Shown here: piece after piece, positions 12,169 to 28,118 of the stretch
Layout of the letters: every line of letters begins with the position of its first letter
How positions within the stretch are numbered: position 1 is the stretch's first letter
Assembly (NCBI GenBank): GCA_963693315.1
Contig: OY856186.1
Location: 87,252,647 to 87,316,646, forward strand
Direction of reading: 5' to 3'
Source: Diogma glabrata
Taxonomy: Eukaryota; Arthropoda; Insecta; Diptera; Cylindrotomidae
DNA length: 64,000 nt
Notes under the pieces: model-generated
Database searches by the model: none
The model's input: only the letters and a program-made list of their open reading frames with translations
What the model was told of the DNA's origin: nothing
Position numbers and translations under genes: made by a program

Positions 12169-12475
12169 GTCAAATTACCAAAAACCACCGAAATGTAACC
12201 GACACAAATACGATCAATACCTGAAATATGACCATAATTGTGCCCGTCAAATAACTAAAAATTACCAAAAATGTAACCGACAAAAACATGTAATACCTGA
12301 AATATAATCGTAATTGTGTCTGTCAAATTACCAACAGAAACCTAAATGTAACCGACACAAATACCATCTACTAACTGAAATATAATCGTAATTCTACCCG
12401 GCAAATTACTAAAATCAACCAAAAAGTAACTGCAATAGTAACCGTACGAATACTGAAATGTTACCGACACGGTCC
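12169..12475. repeat. ~77-bp minisatellite, about four diverged units
   Basis: Units start with G(T/G)CAAAT(T/A)AC at 12169, 12246, 12322 and 12400, giving periods of 77, 76 and 78 bases. Each unit contains AAATGTAACCGACA and CTGAAATAT(A/G)A(T/C)C. The fourth unit is rearranged. Confidence 0.8.
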
Positions 12476-12620
12476 TCGTTCGGTTACTGTTACTGCCTAT
12501 TGTCTGACCAAAATACGGTAACAAATCAGTTACGTTACCACTTGTGCCCGATAACAGTCACCTGTAACATTTCAGTCTTTTTACGGATACAAATAGCAAA
12601 ATTAAATAACAAATAGCAAA

Positions 12621-12894
<274 letters not shown>

Positions 12895-13108
12895 TTAAAT
12901 ATTTTATTTTACTTGTTATAAGTTTCGCAATAAATACAAATTATAATTATTGTTTTATTTTAATTTTATTTAAACAAAATATATTTGTATATATATATTT
13001 TTGCTCGATTAATTTCGGTTGTTACACCATTATCAAGAGCTTGAAAAATATATACTAAAGAAAAATGATTAACAAAAATATAAAACAAAACAGTTTTTGA
13101 AGCTACTC

Positions 13109-13308
13109 NNNNNNNNNNNNNNNNNNNNNNNNNNNNNNNNNNNNNNNNNNNNNNNNNNNNNNNNNNNNNNNNNNNNNNNNNNNNNNNNNNNNNNNNNNNN
13201 NNNNNNNNNNNNNNNNNNNNNNNNNNNNNNNNNNNNNNNNNNNNNNNNNNNNNNNNNNNNNNNNNNNNNNNNNNNNNNNNNNNNNNNNNNNNNNNNNNNN
13301 NNNNNNNN
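13109..13308. other. assembly gap of 200 N
   Basis: Exactly 200 unresolved bases, probably a placeholder gap of arbitrary length. It adjoins the longest (TA)n region, which could explain the failure to assemble. Confidence 0.98.
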
Positions 13309-17532
<4,224 letters not shown>

Positions 17533-17924
17533 CTATCCCCCGCTTTACACGGCACTCACTTAACACGTTTTCGACTTTACACGGTTTTTGAAATCAAAAT
17601 TTCCAAAAAAAAAAGTTTAAAAAAAAGACAAATTTTGGTGTTACATGCACTTATATCTACTTTATTTTAATTAAACCTTCTGGTATACCACTTATGATCA
17701 TATACACACAAGTTGTAATTAAAACAAGAAAACAAGAAACTAGTAACAAAAAATGCCTTTGAGTGTTCAAAGCAAAATTTTGTAAATACATGTTGATATA
17801 AATCAGCAAAGGGATGTAAGAGATCCTCTATGTAAATCAGTTGATTTTAAGCAATAGATCGTTATTAGCTAGATACGAAATACGTAGGCGTATTAATGGT
17901 CATAGTTAATTTGTAAGTAAATAA

Positions 17925-18224
17925 TTCTATCTGTTGACATACGAGTTAACGCGAGATATTATACAACACTGGCAATAGCAGTGAGATCTTATTCTATCCT
18001 ATAATGAAATATTTGGGTCTGTCATATTTAATTAAATAATTAGATTTATTGTTTAGTTATCAATTCAAAAAAATTTAAAGAACACAAACAATAAAAATTA
18101 GCGTCCATCAACATCGTTCAACGCATGTTGTTGCGATGACCGTGAAGTTAAAAGTTTTTATTTGTTGTTTTGATACATATTGTAATTCCTACTACACAAC
18201 ACATTTTATTAAAAAAAAAAAAAA
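17925..18224 (+). mobile_element. retroposon copy (5'-truncated) inside the Tigger-like element
   Basis: The segment shares TTGACATACGAGTTAACG, CACTGGCAATAGCAGTGAGA, GCGTCCATCAACATC, AACGCATGTTGTTG and CCTACTACACA(A)CACATTT with the copies at 35585-36253, 53541-54145 and 47100-47368. It ends in a 14-base poly(A), so it is oriented plus. Confidence 0.8.
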
Positions 18225-18990
18225 CAATGGAAAATAAATTAATGATATGGCTTGAAGACCAATATCAAAGACGTATTCCAATTGGTACCTATATCATAAC
18301 TAGTAAGACTTTAAAATTTTTGGAATGTGAAACAGTTGCCATCTACTTAAATAGATCTACTCCATCTACTCAAATAAAATGCCGTTTAAGTTTTATAATG
18401 GTAAGTCATGGTTGGTTCGAAATATTTACACACGGCCATTTTTTGCAAATATTTAAAATTAAAAAGCGCATTAAATTGATTTAGATACAGCACAACAGTA
18501 TGTACCCACTAAAATTGACTGAAATTAATTCCGGTACATCTTACTGTCCTGCAGCCAAATTCTGTAACTGTGAAGCGGTGAAGCGTTAAAAATTCCATCG
18601 TTTCTGTTCATTCAAAAACTTATTACTTCACCGCTTCACAATTACAGAATTTGGCTGCTGATCAGGTTTTCAATACTAAAGAGTGATTAGGCTTAGGTGG
18701 CAAAGCGTCCAAGTAAAAAGGAATAAACAAATCTTTCTATTTATTGGAATGCCAATACAAAAGCTTGGGTTAAAGCCACATTGTTCATTGATTTGTCTCA
18801 TAACTCTTACGTACCATAAGTAAAATAGTATTTAATCAAAATAATATTTAAGGTTCTTCTTTTACTGGACAATGCTCCATGTCACCCTCAAGATTTGCAG
18901 CTTACAAATGGATAAATTGTATTTCTACCCAAAATTAAAACTTCTTTATTGCAACCATTATACCAGAAGATAATAAATAATGCAACTACT
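18225..18990 (+). pseudogene. pogo/Tigger-type transposase fragments
   Basis: Directly after the retroposon poly(A), a frame to 18484 reads MENKLMIWLEDQYQRRIPI, like the CENP-B/Tc5-type helix-turn-helix of pogo transposases, followed by HGWFEIF, the usual S.GW...F block. At about 18852 VLLLLDNAPCHPQDLQ matches the second catalytic Asp region of Tigger transposases, followed by decayed FLP and SLLQPL motifs. Most of the enzyme between and after these pieces is missing or frameshifted. Confidence 0.8.
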
Positions 18991-19447
18991 TTCAACAAGA
19001 TGATCCGAATATTGAACTAGCTCTCCGATTTCTGCGAACTGTCAACGAATTTTTAAGTCAATATGAAGATGTATGCAAGATTTAGCTAAAAAGAAAGCAC
19101 AATTATTAATTACAGATTTAACTTCCAAGTCGCACCGAACTGAATCAAGTTAAGTTAGGTTTGATTTAAGTCAACATGCTAGTATGTGCATGCGTAATTA
19201 CTTTTTATTTTTCTGTGAATTTCTTATTGGTTATGTTACGTGTTTCTTTTTGAAAATCAATTTAACTGTTATGTCGATATCTTATGTGATTAAACTGGTA
19301 CTTTTATGTTTTACCGAATCTGTTTGTCGCCCAAGAAATGACGAAAAACCCACGTTTTTCGTTTAACACGGTTTTCCATACAAAATTTATACCTTCGATT
19401 AACACGTTTTTATCAGGAACGTATCTACCGTGTAAAACGGGGGATAG

Positions 19448-19450
<3 letters not shown>

Positions 19451-19526
<76 letters not shown>
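19451..19526. repeat. (TA)n microsatellite
   Basis: About 75 bases of TA after the Tigger-like right terminus, passing into a poly(T) run. Confidence 0.95.
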
Positions 19527-19533
<7 letters not shown>

Positions 19534-20027
19534 TTTTTACTTTATTTATTTAAGATCAACAAAACAAAAAAAAACATATTTCTTGTTATATACTTATTTG
19601 CTAAATTTTTGTTTCTTTTTTTTTTTGTTCCTTCTTTAATCTTAACATTAAGTCTGCAGTTGCATAAAATGCAGTTACAGACAAATTACATTTGAATATT
19701 TTTTATGAAGACGTATAATTTGGAATAAAATTTTTTTTTTTTTAATATGTTTTATAATTATTAGTATAGCATAATTATGGTTATTTTGAATCTTAGAATT
19801 TAATTTAAAGTTAGAAATAAATCGGGATCTGAAATTTAGATTACATGAAAATTCGTATAATAGTAAAATCTGAAACATTATTAATTATGACAAATAATAG
19901 TTTTATATTAAAAAAAGAAGATAAATAATTATTATTACTATTAAATAAAGTTCTAAATCAAATTTGTCTATTATAATTAGTTCAAGGTTATTTGGTTTAA
20001 ATTGTTTGGTTTATTAATAGTCTAAGT
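19527..20027. other. no recognised feature
   Basis: AT-rich DNA with poly(T) and poly(A) runs and no supported gene. It ends at the poly(A) tail (minus strand) of the next LINE. Confidence 0.4.
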
Positions 20028-20044
20028 TTTTTTTTTTGCATTTA

Positions 20045-21023
20045 TTAAATTGCAATATTTTGTAAGTGAGCTTTTAACTTATCCTTAAAAGTCGATATTC
20101 GAGTTTCATTTTTCAAATCATCCGGCAGGCCATTGAATAAGACTAACCCTTTGAACATTGGATTCAATTGCCCACTGGCAGTCCTGCAGAAATTTATATA
20201 AAAATTTTGAGCACACCGAGTTGGGTAATCGTGTACGGAAGCTATTTGAGTAAGAATGAAATTATTTTTAATCAAATTGTGTTTTGATTTAAAGATTAGG
20301 AGTATTAACTCATAATCAATTAGGAATTTCAGTGGTAAGACGTTATTATCATAAAGAAGCCTGGTTGGGCAATTATACGGAAGATTTTTAATTGACCTAA
20401 TTGTTTTATTAATGAGCACCTGAATTTCCTGTATTCTGAAAGCCGCAGTTGTTCCCCATATAGGCAATAGGTATCGAATATGACTCATAACATGAGCATG
20501 GAATATAAGATACTTGATTTTTGTAGGTAAGATATTTTTTAGGCGATATAAAATGAAACTAGTGTTTCGTATTTTATTTTTTATTTTTTCTATGTGTCTA
20601 TCCCAGTTCAATTTATAATCTATAGTAAGCCCCAGATATTTAGCTTCATATATTCTTTCTATCGGAATATTATTCAGTTTGAGAAAATAGTTGCTTAATT
20701 GATCGTACGTTTTATTTTTAGCTTCAAAAATTAGATAGTTCGTTTTGTTTGCATTAAGTTGAAGATGATTAAGACTGGCCCATTTTTCAATTTTAATTAG
20801 GTCTGCTTGCATTTTCAAAATCAAATCATGATAATTAGTTTCTTCATACACTATTATCATATCATCAGCGTACATTTGTAATTTCCCGTTCAATTTGAGA
20901 GTAAACACATCATTAACATATATATTGAAGAGAAGTGGACCAATTGCTTTGAGCCTTGAGGAACACCATACTTTATCTTACTATTTTTACTTGAAGTTTG
21001 GTCAATTTTTACGAATTGCATTC
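20045..21023 (-). pseudogene. LINE reverse transcriptase, C-terminal part
   Basis: After the hAT insertion the domain resumes with EDRMQFVKI and KYGVPQGS (21023-20950). It then changes frame near 20945, and the 287-residue frame 20908-20045 follows with the catalytic MYADDMIIVYEE and a thumb region (YLGLTIDYKLNWDRHI, ILYRLKNILP, YLLPIWGTT). The stop is at 20045, shortly before the poly(A). Confidence 0.9.
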
Positions 21024-21091
21024 GATCTTCCCAGTGGCGGATTATGCCTTTAAGGGGCCTGAGGCGGAACAAAATTTTGGGGCCTAAGATT

Positions 21092-23257
21092 TTACCAAAA
21101 ATTTTGCAAATGAGTTTGATTAAGACTATTTCTTAAATAATTTTTTATCCGCTTCAGAACGGAGAAAGATCGTTCCCCACTTGCGTTGCATATCGGCAAT
21201 GTAAGAAATATTTTTAAAATAGTTTCCACATTGGGAAATGAAGATTGCATGCCATCAATGTTTACCTTATACATCTTAAATGGACAAGTGATGTTCTCTT
21301 CTTTTATATATTTTAAAAAATGATGTACTTCGTCTTTAAAATATTGTACTTCTATATCCCTCGCATATGTATTTGACAATTCTAAAATATACTTGTCTAC
21401 TTCATCACTGGATATATTTTGATCAAAAAATTATTTAAAATTATTTAAAACAGTTTCATATATGGACGTTCTGGTAGACATTTCAGTGGCAAGTCTATCA
21501 CAGATCATATTGTGAGTACTTATAATAAACAATTCTCGTCCTACTAGCTGTGTATCATTTGCAGATGATTCATCATACATAATTTTGCGTTTTCTTTTTC
21601 CTCCTTCTTTGTAGCTAATATTGTCTGTTAATAAGTTTGCTTGCTTTTCTATGCTCTCAAAATCATTCCGAACATCCCTTATAAATTGTGACAAAGAATT
21701 AAACAGTTTTACTCCTTGTAATAAGTTCGTTTGAATATTTTGAAATGATTTTCTAGTACTATTGATTCTTTGCAATAATATATCCCATAGAACGGTTAAT
21801 AAGGCAATTCATATTCATCGAAAGAGCTAGCTAATATTTTAACCTCAACTTTAGTAATCGATTTTTCGTCTTCATTTTCGCTAATTTGGATAAGAACGCT
21901 TTTAATATTTTTGTAAATTGTTTAAAGTTTTCAATATAAGTTGTGCTAGATATTCTGAATTGTGATTTTCAATTTGTAAAAATCCAAAAATCGTTCTCTC
22001 GCATCGCCCACTTTATCAATGTACCTTAATATAAAACTTAGTTGGTCAGCCCATACAAGGTTGTACAACTGGTCCAGTAATGGTCCATTACTGGCAGCCA
22101 GTAATGCAGCAATGGGCGAGTACTGGCAACCACGACTGGGCCATTAACATAATTTTACTGGATGATAACTTCGGACAATAAATGGTTGCCATTCTTGGGC
22201 CAAATACTGGCAACCATGACTGGGCCGTTAAAAAAAATATACATTATTATCATATGTAAATTTAAATAAATTAAATACAAACTAATTTAAAATAAAATAA
22301 AAATGACGGAAAAAATTCAAAACTCCCTATACAACTGGTTCAGTTGCAATAATGGCTGAGTAATGACAAACACCTGACTCCGCCATTAAAAAAAATATAA
22401 AATAATACTTTTTATTCATAAATTTAAATAAATTATTTACAAAATAATTAAAATAAAATAGAAATGAAAATAAATTAAAACATATACCAACCTTTTCTTT
22501 ATTACCACAGTCTTTCAACCGACAAGGCGATAACTAAAATATATGTGAAGTTTTTCAAACTATGTATTTCTAAAAGGGATAATACTCTAGTGAAATTTTA
22601 AAAAAATGACATAGATCGGCAAATTAATGGCTACAGTACTGGCCCAATAACAATAGCCAAGTAATATTTACCATTCATGGGCCAGTGCTTGGCCATTCAA
22701 AGGTAACAATATACTGGCATTTTCTGTAAACCATAGATCGGCCGATGATTGGTTCTAGTATTGACCCAGTAACAATAGCCAAGTACTGTTAACCATTAAT
22801 GGACCAGTGCTTGGCCGTATGTCAATGTCTGGCAAAACCTACTTGGGGTGTGGTTCACGTCTGGCGTAGAATCAACAATAATTGAATAATATAAAGAGTC
22901 CGGAATTTCTTGAATTAGGTGTTCTTTTACTTCAGTTCCCATTAAATTTATAAATTCATCGCATGTGGTATGTGATAAATAACTTACATTACCTTTTCCT
23001 GGATGGCTCTACCTCTCCAAATGATTTTTAAGAAAATCATCAAATTGGGATAGGTACTCAATGCATGTCATAAAATTTCCTTTTCTGTTCGAATCAATAC
23101 CTTCTCGATGACCACGAAATGCTAAACCCAAAGTAGCTAATAGCTTTATTGTAGCTGCAACTCTTTTTAAAACTTCCCGCCAGTATTTTTGTTGTACTTC
23201 AATTTCACGAGCTATTTGAGTATCAATACGTTCAGTTACAAACAATCTTTTTTTCAA
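21092..23257 (-). pseudogene. hAT transposase (ZMYM-like group), interrupted
   Basis: The upstream frame 23257-23009 reads YWREVLKRVAATIKLLATLG, LAFRGHRE and NFMTCIEYLSQFDDFL. Near 22900 EIPDSLYYSIIVDSTPDV gives the catalytic region. After the insertion, DQLSFILRYIDK (near 22040) continues the fold, then 21775-21431 (RKRKIMYDESS, ICDRLATEMSTR), and finally 21379-21092 with SFPNVETILKIFLTLPI and GERSFSVLKRIKNYLR, the C-terminal dimerisation block. Several stops and frame changes are present. Confidence 0.88.
22043..22850. mobile_element. repeat-rich insertion in the hAT transposase
   Basis: The insertion separates two adjacent parts of the hAT transposase, so its limits are known to within about 10 bases. 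It is built from variants of (T)ACTGGC / GGCCAGT(A) phrases. Left portion: ACTGGCAACCACGACTGGGC and a close variant about 75 bases on. Centre: two ~150-bp copies of an AT-rich block beginning GCC(G/A)TTAAAAAAAATATA (22226 and 22381). Right portion: two ~120-bp copies starting CATAGATCGGC (22612 and 22731). The ends are loosely inverted (CCCATACAAGGTT; complement of the right end CCCCAAGTAGGTT). No coding capacity. Confidence 0.65.
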
Positions 23258-24042
23258 ATTTTTCAGACAAATTTTTTAGACAATCTTTTTTCCAATCAAC
23301 ATTGATAAAACGAAATATATAACTAAAGCTAAAACACTTATACTATATCAATCATATCATATGGAAACCCTTTTCAAACGTTAATCCAAATGATGAATTT
23401 AGCATGTATTGTATAAAAAATACATGGATTTTAAGCATACAACAAAAGATTTCAATTCTACACGTTAAAAAGTTTTCATTTATTTAGTTATATATGAAAT
23501 TAATCTAAAATATGTACAATTATATGCTTAAAATTGAGGTTTTCAGTTTAATGCTTTCAATAAATTGTAGGTCTTAAAAGAAATCCAAAATCATTGATGA
23601 AAACATAAAATTTAAATATACTTCAAATACCCAAAAAATACTTATCTGGATTTTGTTTTTATCAATAATTTTGCGATTAATATAATAACAGCCCATTGCA
23701 AATAAAGTTTTAGTATTAATATTCATTCGTAACATTGGAACTTTTCAAAACAAAATGTTTTTTTACTATACAAATTGGAAAACGAATTTGTACATTAAAA
23801 AATTATAAAACTATCAAATTAGAATTATTAAAATAAATACATACATGAAAAAAAGTAATACAAATTGACAACCTAACACTTTTACATGTGGGATAATATT
23901 AAAAAAATCTTTAGGTTAAAAAACGTAGTCATCTGATATTTGAATACCTATAAAATATCAATACTATTTGTAGCGAGGGGGCCCCTGTGCATGTGGGGCC
24001 CGAGGCGGCCGCCTCTTCCGCCTCTATGGTAATCCGCCACTG

Positions 24043-24853
24043 GATCTTTCTTGTAAGAGTCAAGAAGCTTGAGAGCACTACCTTTAACACCGTAGTGATT
24101 TAGTTTGCCACTTAATATTATTGGTTCAACGAAATCAAAAGCTTTTCTTAAATCAATGAGTAAAATAGAAGTTATTAATTTTTTGTCCATACTAGAGCAC
24201 ACATTTGCAATCATTTGCGATACGGCTGCAAGGGTGCTAGAGTTAGTACAAAACCCAAACTGATTTTCATTAATAACCTTCTTAGTGGTACAAAACGATT
24301 CTAATCTATTGTACAATATACTTTCAAAAATTTTTGAAAACATAGTTAGTATAGAAATTGGTCGATAGTTACTAGGAATTTTTTTGTTTCCAGCTTTGAA
24401 TACTGGAATCACCTTAGCCAATTTAAGGGGATCAGGAAACTCATGCCTTACCATGTAATGATTTATTAAGCTCGTTAAAGTTTTTGCTAACTCTTCCTTA
24501 AGAAATAAACAAAACTTGGTTGAAATTTGATCATGTCCCACAGCTGATTTTTTGTTTAGTTCGCTTATAACATTCAGAATTTCGGTTTCATTCGTAGGCT
24601 CAAATTCAGATAGCCAAACTCCAAAACTCTCATCGTTGATATTGGTAGTTGTTTGTACACTATTATCAGGTATAATTTCATTTACACAATTTACAAAATA
24701 ATCGTTAAAAATTTCACAAATTTCTCTTGGATTATCAATCAAATTGAAATCTTTTTCCAGGACAATTTTAGGTTTTGATTTCGTTTTATTAAAAACATAT
24801 TGATTCATTATCTCCCATACTTTCCGAAAATCATTTTTATTGAGTTCATTCAT
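24043..24853 (-). pseudogene. LINE reverse transcriptase, N-terminal part
   Basis: The frame reads SAVGHDQISTKF, LAKVIPVFKAGN, NYRPISILTMFSKIFE, NQFGFCTNSSTLAAV and ILLIDLRKAFDFV, which are reverse-transcriptase blocks 1 to 4. It runs into the hAT terminus after LLDSYKKD. The frame technically continues into hAT sequence to 23948, but that tail is foreign. Confidence 0.9.
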
Positions 24854-25934
24854 AAAAAAAACTGTGCATCTCTTTCCATAGTTTCAGCTAATTTTTTATA
24901 CTTTTTATATTGATCAGAGAAGTATGTGTTTGACCGATACTTTACTTTTAATTTGTAAAATCTGTCCTTAAGCTTTATATTTGATTTAATTTCATTGGTA
25001 ATCCATGGATTTTGTTTTGCTTGTGGTTTTTTTGTTAACGTTACTTTTGTAAATTGTTTTATAGTATTTTTGCAGGTTTCAATTAATTCATCAAATGTCT
25101 TTGATTTCAATATTTTTTTCGTAATTTCATGTTTATCTATTTTATCGTATTGTAAAAATGTACTTCGATGGCTGAGTTGTGAAAGGTTTGTAGATTGTTT
25201 GCCAAAGCTTAGCAATATTGAACGGTGATCACTGATATCTGAATCAATAACTGATAGATGATAGTATGGGGCAAGAATATCAGTAACGACATGATCAATG
25301 ATCGTTCCAATTGTATTAGATATTCTAGTGGAATGCTCTTGATCCATGCAGTTTAATACTACGAATCCATTTGAATTAATAACATCTTGATATTTTTGCG
25401 TTATGGTATCATTCAAAGTTCTCAGGTTTATATTGAAGTCACCTAATATATAAAGTTTATTATATTTTTCCAGTATTTTATCGAGCTTTAGCAAAAAATC
25501 ACCACTGTCCGAATTAGGTTGCTTATAAACACCCATAATGCTGAAATTTAAATTTTCAAGTTTAACTAAAAGGATATTATTGTAATCAAAATAGAAATCC
25601 AATATTAACTCAGATGCAATAGTATTACAAATATAAATTCCTACACCGCCACCCCTAGAGTCATTTCTACATGAAAAATAGGAGGTATAATTTTCTAATT
25701 GAAATAGGTTTACTTCATTTAATTGTATCCAATAATAACTACAATATGAATGTGGTAATCAAAAGAGGCAATGTAGTTTTTGAGGTGATTAAATTTATTC
25801 CGTATGCTTCTCATGTTTATGTACAAAATGTTCAAAGGATTAGACGAATTTTGAGAAAACCTTAAACTATTAATATAATGTTTAATTTTCATGCAATCTA
25901 GTAGATTATAATGTTCATTTTCAGGTTCAATCAT
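24850..25934 (-). pseudogene. LINE endonuclease domain
   Basis: Two frames cover the domain. 25934-25719 gives the start (LNILYINMRSIRNKFNHL, the usual N-terminal strand of APE-type endonucleases). 25602-24850 gives VYKQPNSDSGDF, LGDFNINL, IIDHVV and SDISDHRSILLSF, including the GDFN and SDH catalytic motifs. The join between 25719 and 25602 is frameshifted. Confidence 0.85.
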
Positions 25935-26007
25935 GATTGTATTTTTAAATTTATTTAGAAAACAATAAAAAATAACAAGAAAAAATAATAAAAATTAATA
26001 AAAGTTA

Positions 26008-26649
26008 TTAATCATATGATTTTGAATTTGTAGCTGTATTTTGTTGCAAAATGTTATCAACGTCACTAATAGCTTTAATAACAAAGATATCTGAATTAGC
26101 TGTTTTTCGTACACATACTTTATTATAAGAGAACCATACATATTTAAATCCATGTTCTTTCTTCAAAATTTTTGCATATTTGAGAAGGTTTTGGTTTTTT
26201 TGTGTTAGGAATGATGTCAAATATATTTCGTTATTGTCCCTGCTTTCATTTGGCAGTATTTGATGGATGTACAATGGTCCATGTACTAATTTTCTTGCTG
26301 CCATTATTCGTTGTTTAAAAACAGGATGAATAAATTTTACCAATGATATGTAGTTTCTGTTTTGTTGATTATTTGGTTTCCCGTTTGTGGTTTTAGGCTC
26401 CAAACGTACAGCTTCAATGATTTGGTCTCTATTAATATTAACTTGGAGTTTGCTAGCCACCGTCAAAACAAGGTCTATCAAGTTTTCGTTTTCTTGTTTT
26501 GGAATTCCTCCTATGTTAAGATGATCTTCCAGCTTTTCTTGTTGAAGTCTATCCACCATTGCTTCAAGCTCAAAAACTCGTTTTTCCAGAATGCTATATT
26601 TAATAAGTAGTTTTTTAATTTCCCGATTATCCGCCAAAAGAAGATCCAA
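26008..26649 (-). CDS. LINE ORF1 protein
   Basis: This 213-residue frame begins with a leucine-rich coiled coil (residues ~1-45) and continues as the FP25-like domain typical of ORF1 proteins in this LINE group (NIGGIPKQENENL, VRLEP, YISLVKF, YIHQILP, KYAKILKKEHGFKYVWF, ICVRK-like). It probably binds the element RNA. Start and end are approximate because the N-terminal finger is in another frame. Confidence 0.75.
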   Translation of the reverse strand: MDLLLADNREIKKLLIKYSILEKRVFELEAMVDRLQQEKLEDHLNIGGIPKQENENLIDLVLTVASKLQVNINRDQIIEAVRLEPKTTNGKPNNQQNRNYISLVKFIHPVFKQRIMAARKLVHGPLYIHQILPNESRDNNEIYLTSFLTQKNQNLLKYAKILKKEHGFKYVWFSYNKVCVRKTANSDIFVIKAISDVDNILQQNTATNSKSYD

Positions 26650-26712
26650 CTTAGAATTAACGCTTTCATTGATTTCTGGTTGTATGACGGTAACATTTGG
26701 TCTATATCATTT

Positions 26713-27015
26713 TCATTCTTCGTCTATATCATTTTCATCATCTGACTCTAATTTGTTTGTAATGTTATTTCGACATTTAGAGGAACAGAACCAAAGTTTT
26801 TCTTTATGTTGCATTATTGATTGATACTGTATTCGCGTAATACTAATACATTCAATATGAAAATAAATTTCGCAAGCACTGCATTTTAACGTTTTGTCTT
26901 TTTTTGATATTAACTGATCACATTTTTTACAGTTTTCGTTTTTATTATTATTTTTTAGAAAACTATATTTCAAGTTTTTTAACTGATTTTTATTTGGCTT
27001 ACGTGAGGGTACCAT
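26713..27015 (-). CDS. LINE ORF1 N-terminal PHD-type zinc finger
   Basis: This 100-residue frame starts at the ATG of 27015. Residues ~28-77 contain CKKCDQL, then LKCSACEIYFHIEC and WFCSSKC, the spacing of a C4HC3 PHD-like zinc finger seen in ORF1 proteins of many non-LTR elements. It ends in an acidic tail (DDENDIDEE). A frame change then leads to the ORF1 frame below, so the two were probably one protein. Confidence 0.75.
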   Translation of the reverse strand: MVPSRKPNKNQLKNLKYSFLKNNNKNENCKKCDQLISKKDKTLKCSACEIYFHIECISITRIQYQSIMQHKEKLWFCSSKCRNNITNKLESDDENDIDEE

Positions 27016-27278
27016 ATTGGTTAATTCTTTAATAGCACTAGTTATAGTTTTTTAGCACTAGTTATCACTTTTAAATTTTAAATTATAAATTATTCACTTT
27101 GGAATTTCAAAATTTATATAGAATTTTTACGATAGCACCAATAGTTGATAGAATAATTTATTAAAATTAATGCAAACAAAAAAGTTATTTTTTCCACTCT
27201 ACGGTATTTTTGCAAATTAAAAAAAAATAATATTTGATTGGAGTAAATAAAGAACACGTCTTTCTCAAACGAGATATA

Positions 27279-27424
<146 letters not shown>

Positions 27425-27540
27425 TTTTTGATAAATAATTGACTAAATTGTTTAACAATATTTGATAATTTGATCAATTCATTAAATTTAATTAATATTA
27501 ATATAATATAAAGTTAATATCGGATATGACAGCCTTGTGC

Positions 27541-27760
27541 TGCAATCATTTCGCGCATTCTGTTATGCATTGAATTTAATAAATTGATGAAATATTGGCG
27601 CCAATCAACATCATCATGTTGAGCGCTCTCACAATGGCATCCCAGACCTCATCATTACTGTGAAACACTTGGTGTTTATTCCTAACTTTGCCTTTGATCT
27701 CTGACCCGACATTCCCAACTGGATTCATCTCTGGAGAGAGAGACTGAAAATACAAAAAAA
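27541..27760 (-). pseudogene. Tc1-type transposase C-terminal fragment, left arm
   Basis: On the minus strand the arm reads MNPVGNVGSEIKGKVRNKHQ, then VFHSNDEVWDAIV, the region following the third catalytic residue in Tc1-type transposases (P.NP.EN.W..IK). The expected Glu is Gly here, and a small deletion disrupts the following frame. Confidence 0.8.
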
Positions 27761-27811
27761 AATGTATGGCTTCAAAGAGTTCTCCAAATAGTCAATGTAC
27801 AGGTTTTGCAG

Positions 27812-28118
27812 TCCAAATTCAACATTTTGCAAGTCAAATTCAACATTTTGCAAACAAATTCAACATTTTGCAAATCAAATTCAACTTTTTTCAAATCAAA
27901 TTCAACTTTTTGCAAATCAAATTCACTATTTTGCAAATCAAATTCAATTTTTTGTAAATCAAATTGAAGAGCGAAACATTGAATTTGATTTGGAAAAAGT
28001 TGAATTTGATTTGCAAAATACTAAATTTGATTTGCAAAAAGTTGAATTTGATTTGGAAAAAGTTGAATTTGATTTACAAAATGTTGAATTAGATTTGCAA
28101 AATGTTGAATTTGGACCA
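27812..28118. repeat. 21-bp tandem array that inverts at its centre
   Basis: Left half (27812-27965): about seven units of CAAATTCAACATTTTGCAAA type. Right half (27975-28118): about seven units of the reverse complement TTTGCAAAATGTTGAATTTG type. The switch lies near 27966-27980 (GAAGAGCGAAACATT). The 21-base period gives a chance open frame with a 7-residue repeat (FDLQKVE), which I do not regard as a gene. Confidence 0.88.

Larger units (their letters stand above)
21032..24042 (-). mobile_element. hAT transposon inserted in the LINE
   Basis: The termini CAGTGGCGGATTA and TAATCCGCCACTG enclose 3,011 bp. Flanking 8-bp duplications GATCTTCC (21024-21031) and GATCTTTC (24043-24050) differ at one base; the 8-bp length is diagnostic of hAT. 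The subterminal right end (GGGGCCC, CGGCCGCCTCTTCCGCCTC) resembles the element at 1-779. The transposase is on the minus strand and broken, and a repeat-rich insertion (about 22043-22850) lies inside it. Confidence 0.93.
20028..27030 (-). mobile_element. non-LTR retrotransposon (CR1/Jockey-like), split by a hAT element
   Basis: Reading on the minus strand: a zinc-finger protein, an ORF1 protein, an apurinic-type endonuclease and a reverse transcriptase, ending in a short tail and an 11-base poly(A) (T run at 20027-20037). The hAT element 21032-24042 interrupts it inside the reverse transcriptase. Removing the hAT element and one copy of its duplication rejoins the frame. The gene order and the PHD-type finger suit the CR1/Jockey group (inference). 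Minor frameshifts show that it is inactive. Confidence 0.88.

Noticed and set aside
23948..24050. End of the reverse-transcriptase frame (VADYHRGGRGGRLGPHM)
   Set aside because: This tail is translated hAT terminal sequence, not part of the LINE protein.
27812..28118. Possible CRISPR-like array
   Set aside because: The units are contiguous 21-mers without unique spacers, inverted at the centre, in a eukaryotic transposon.
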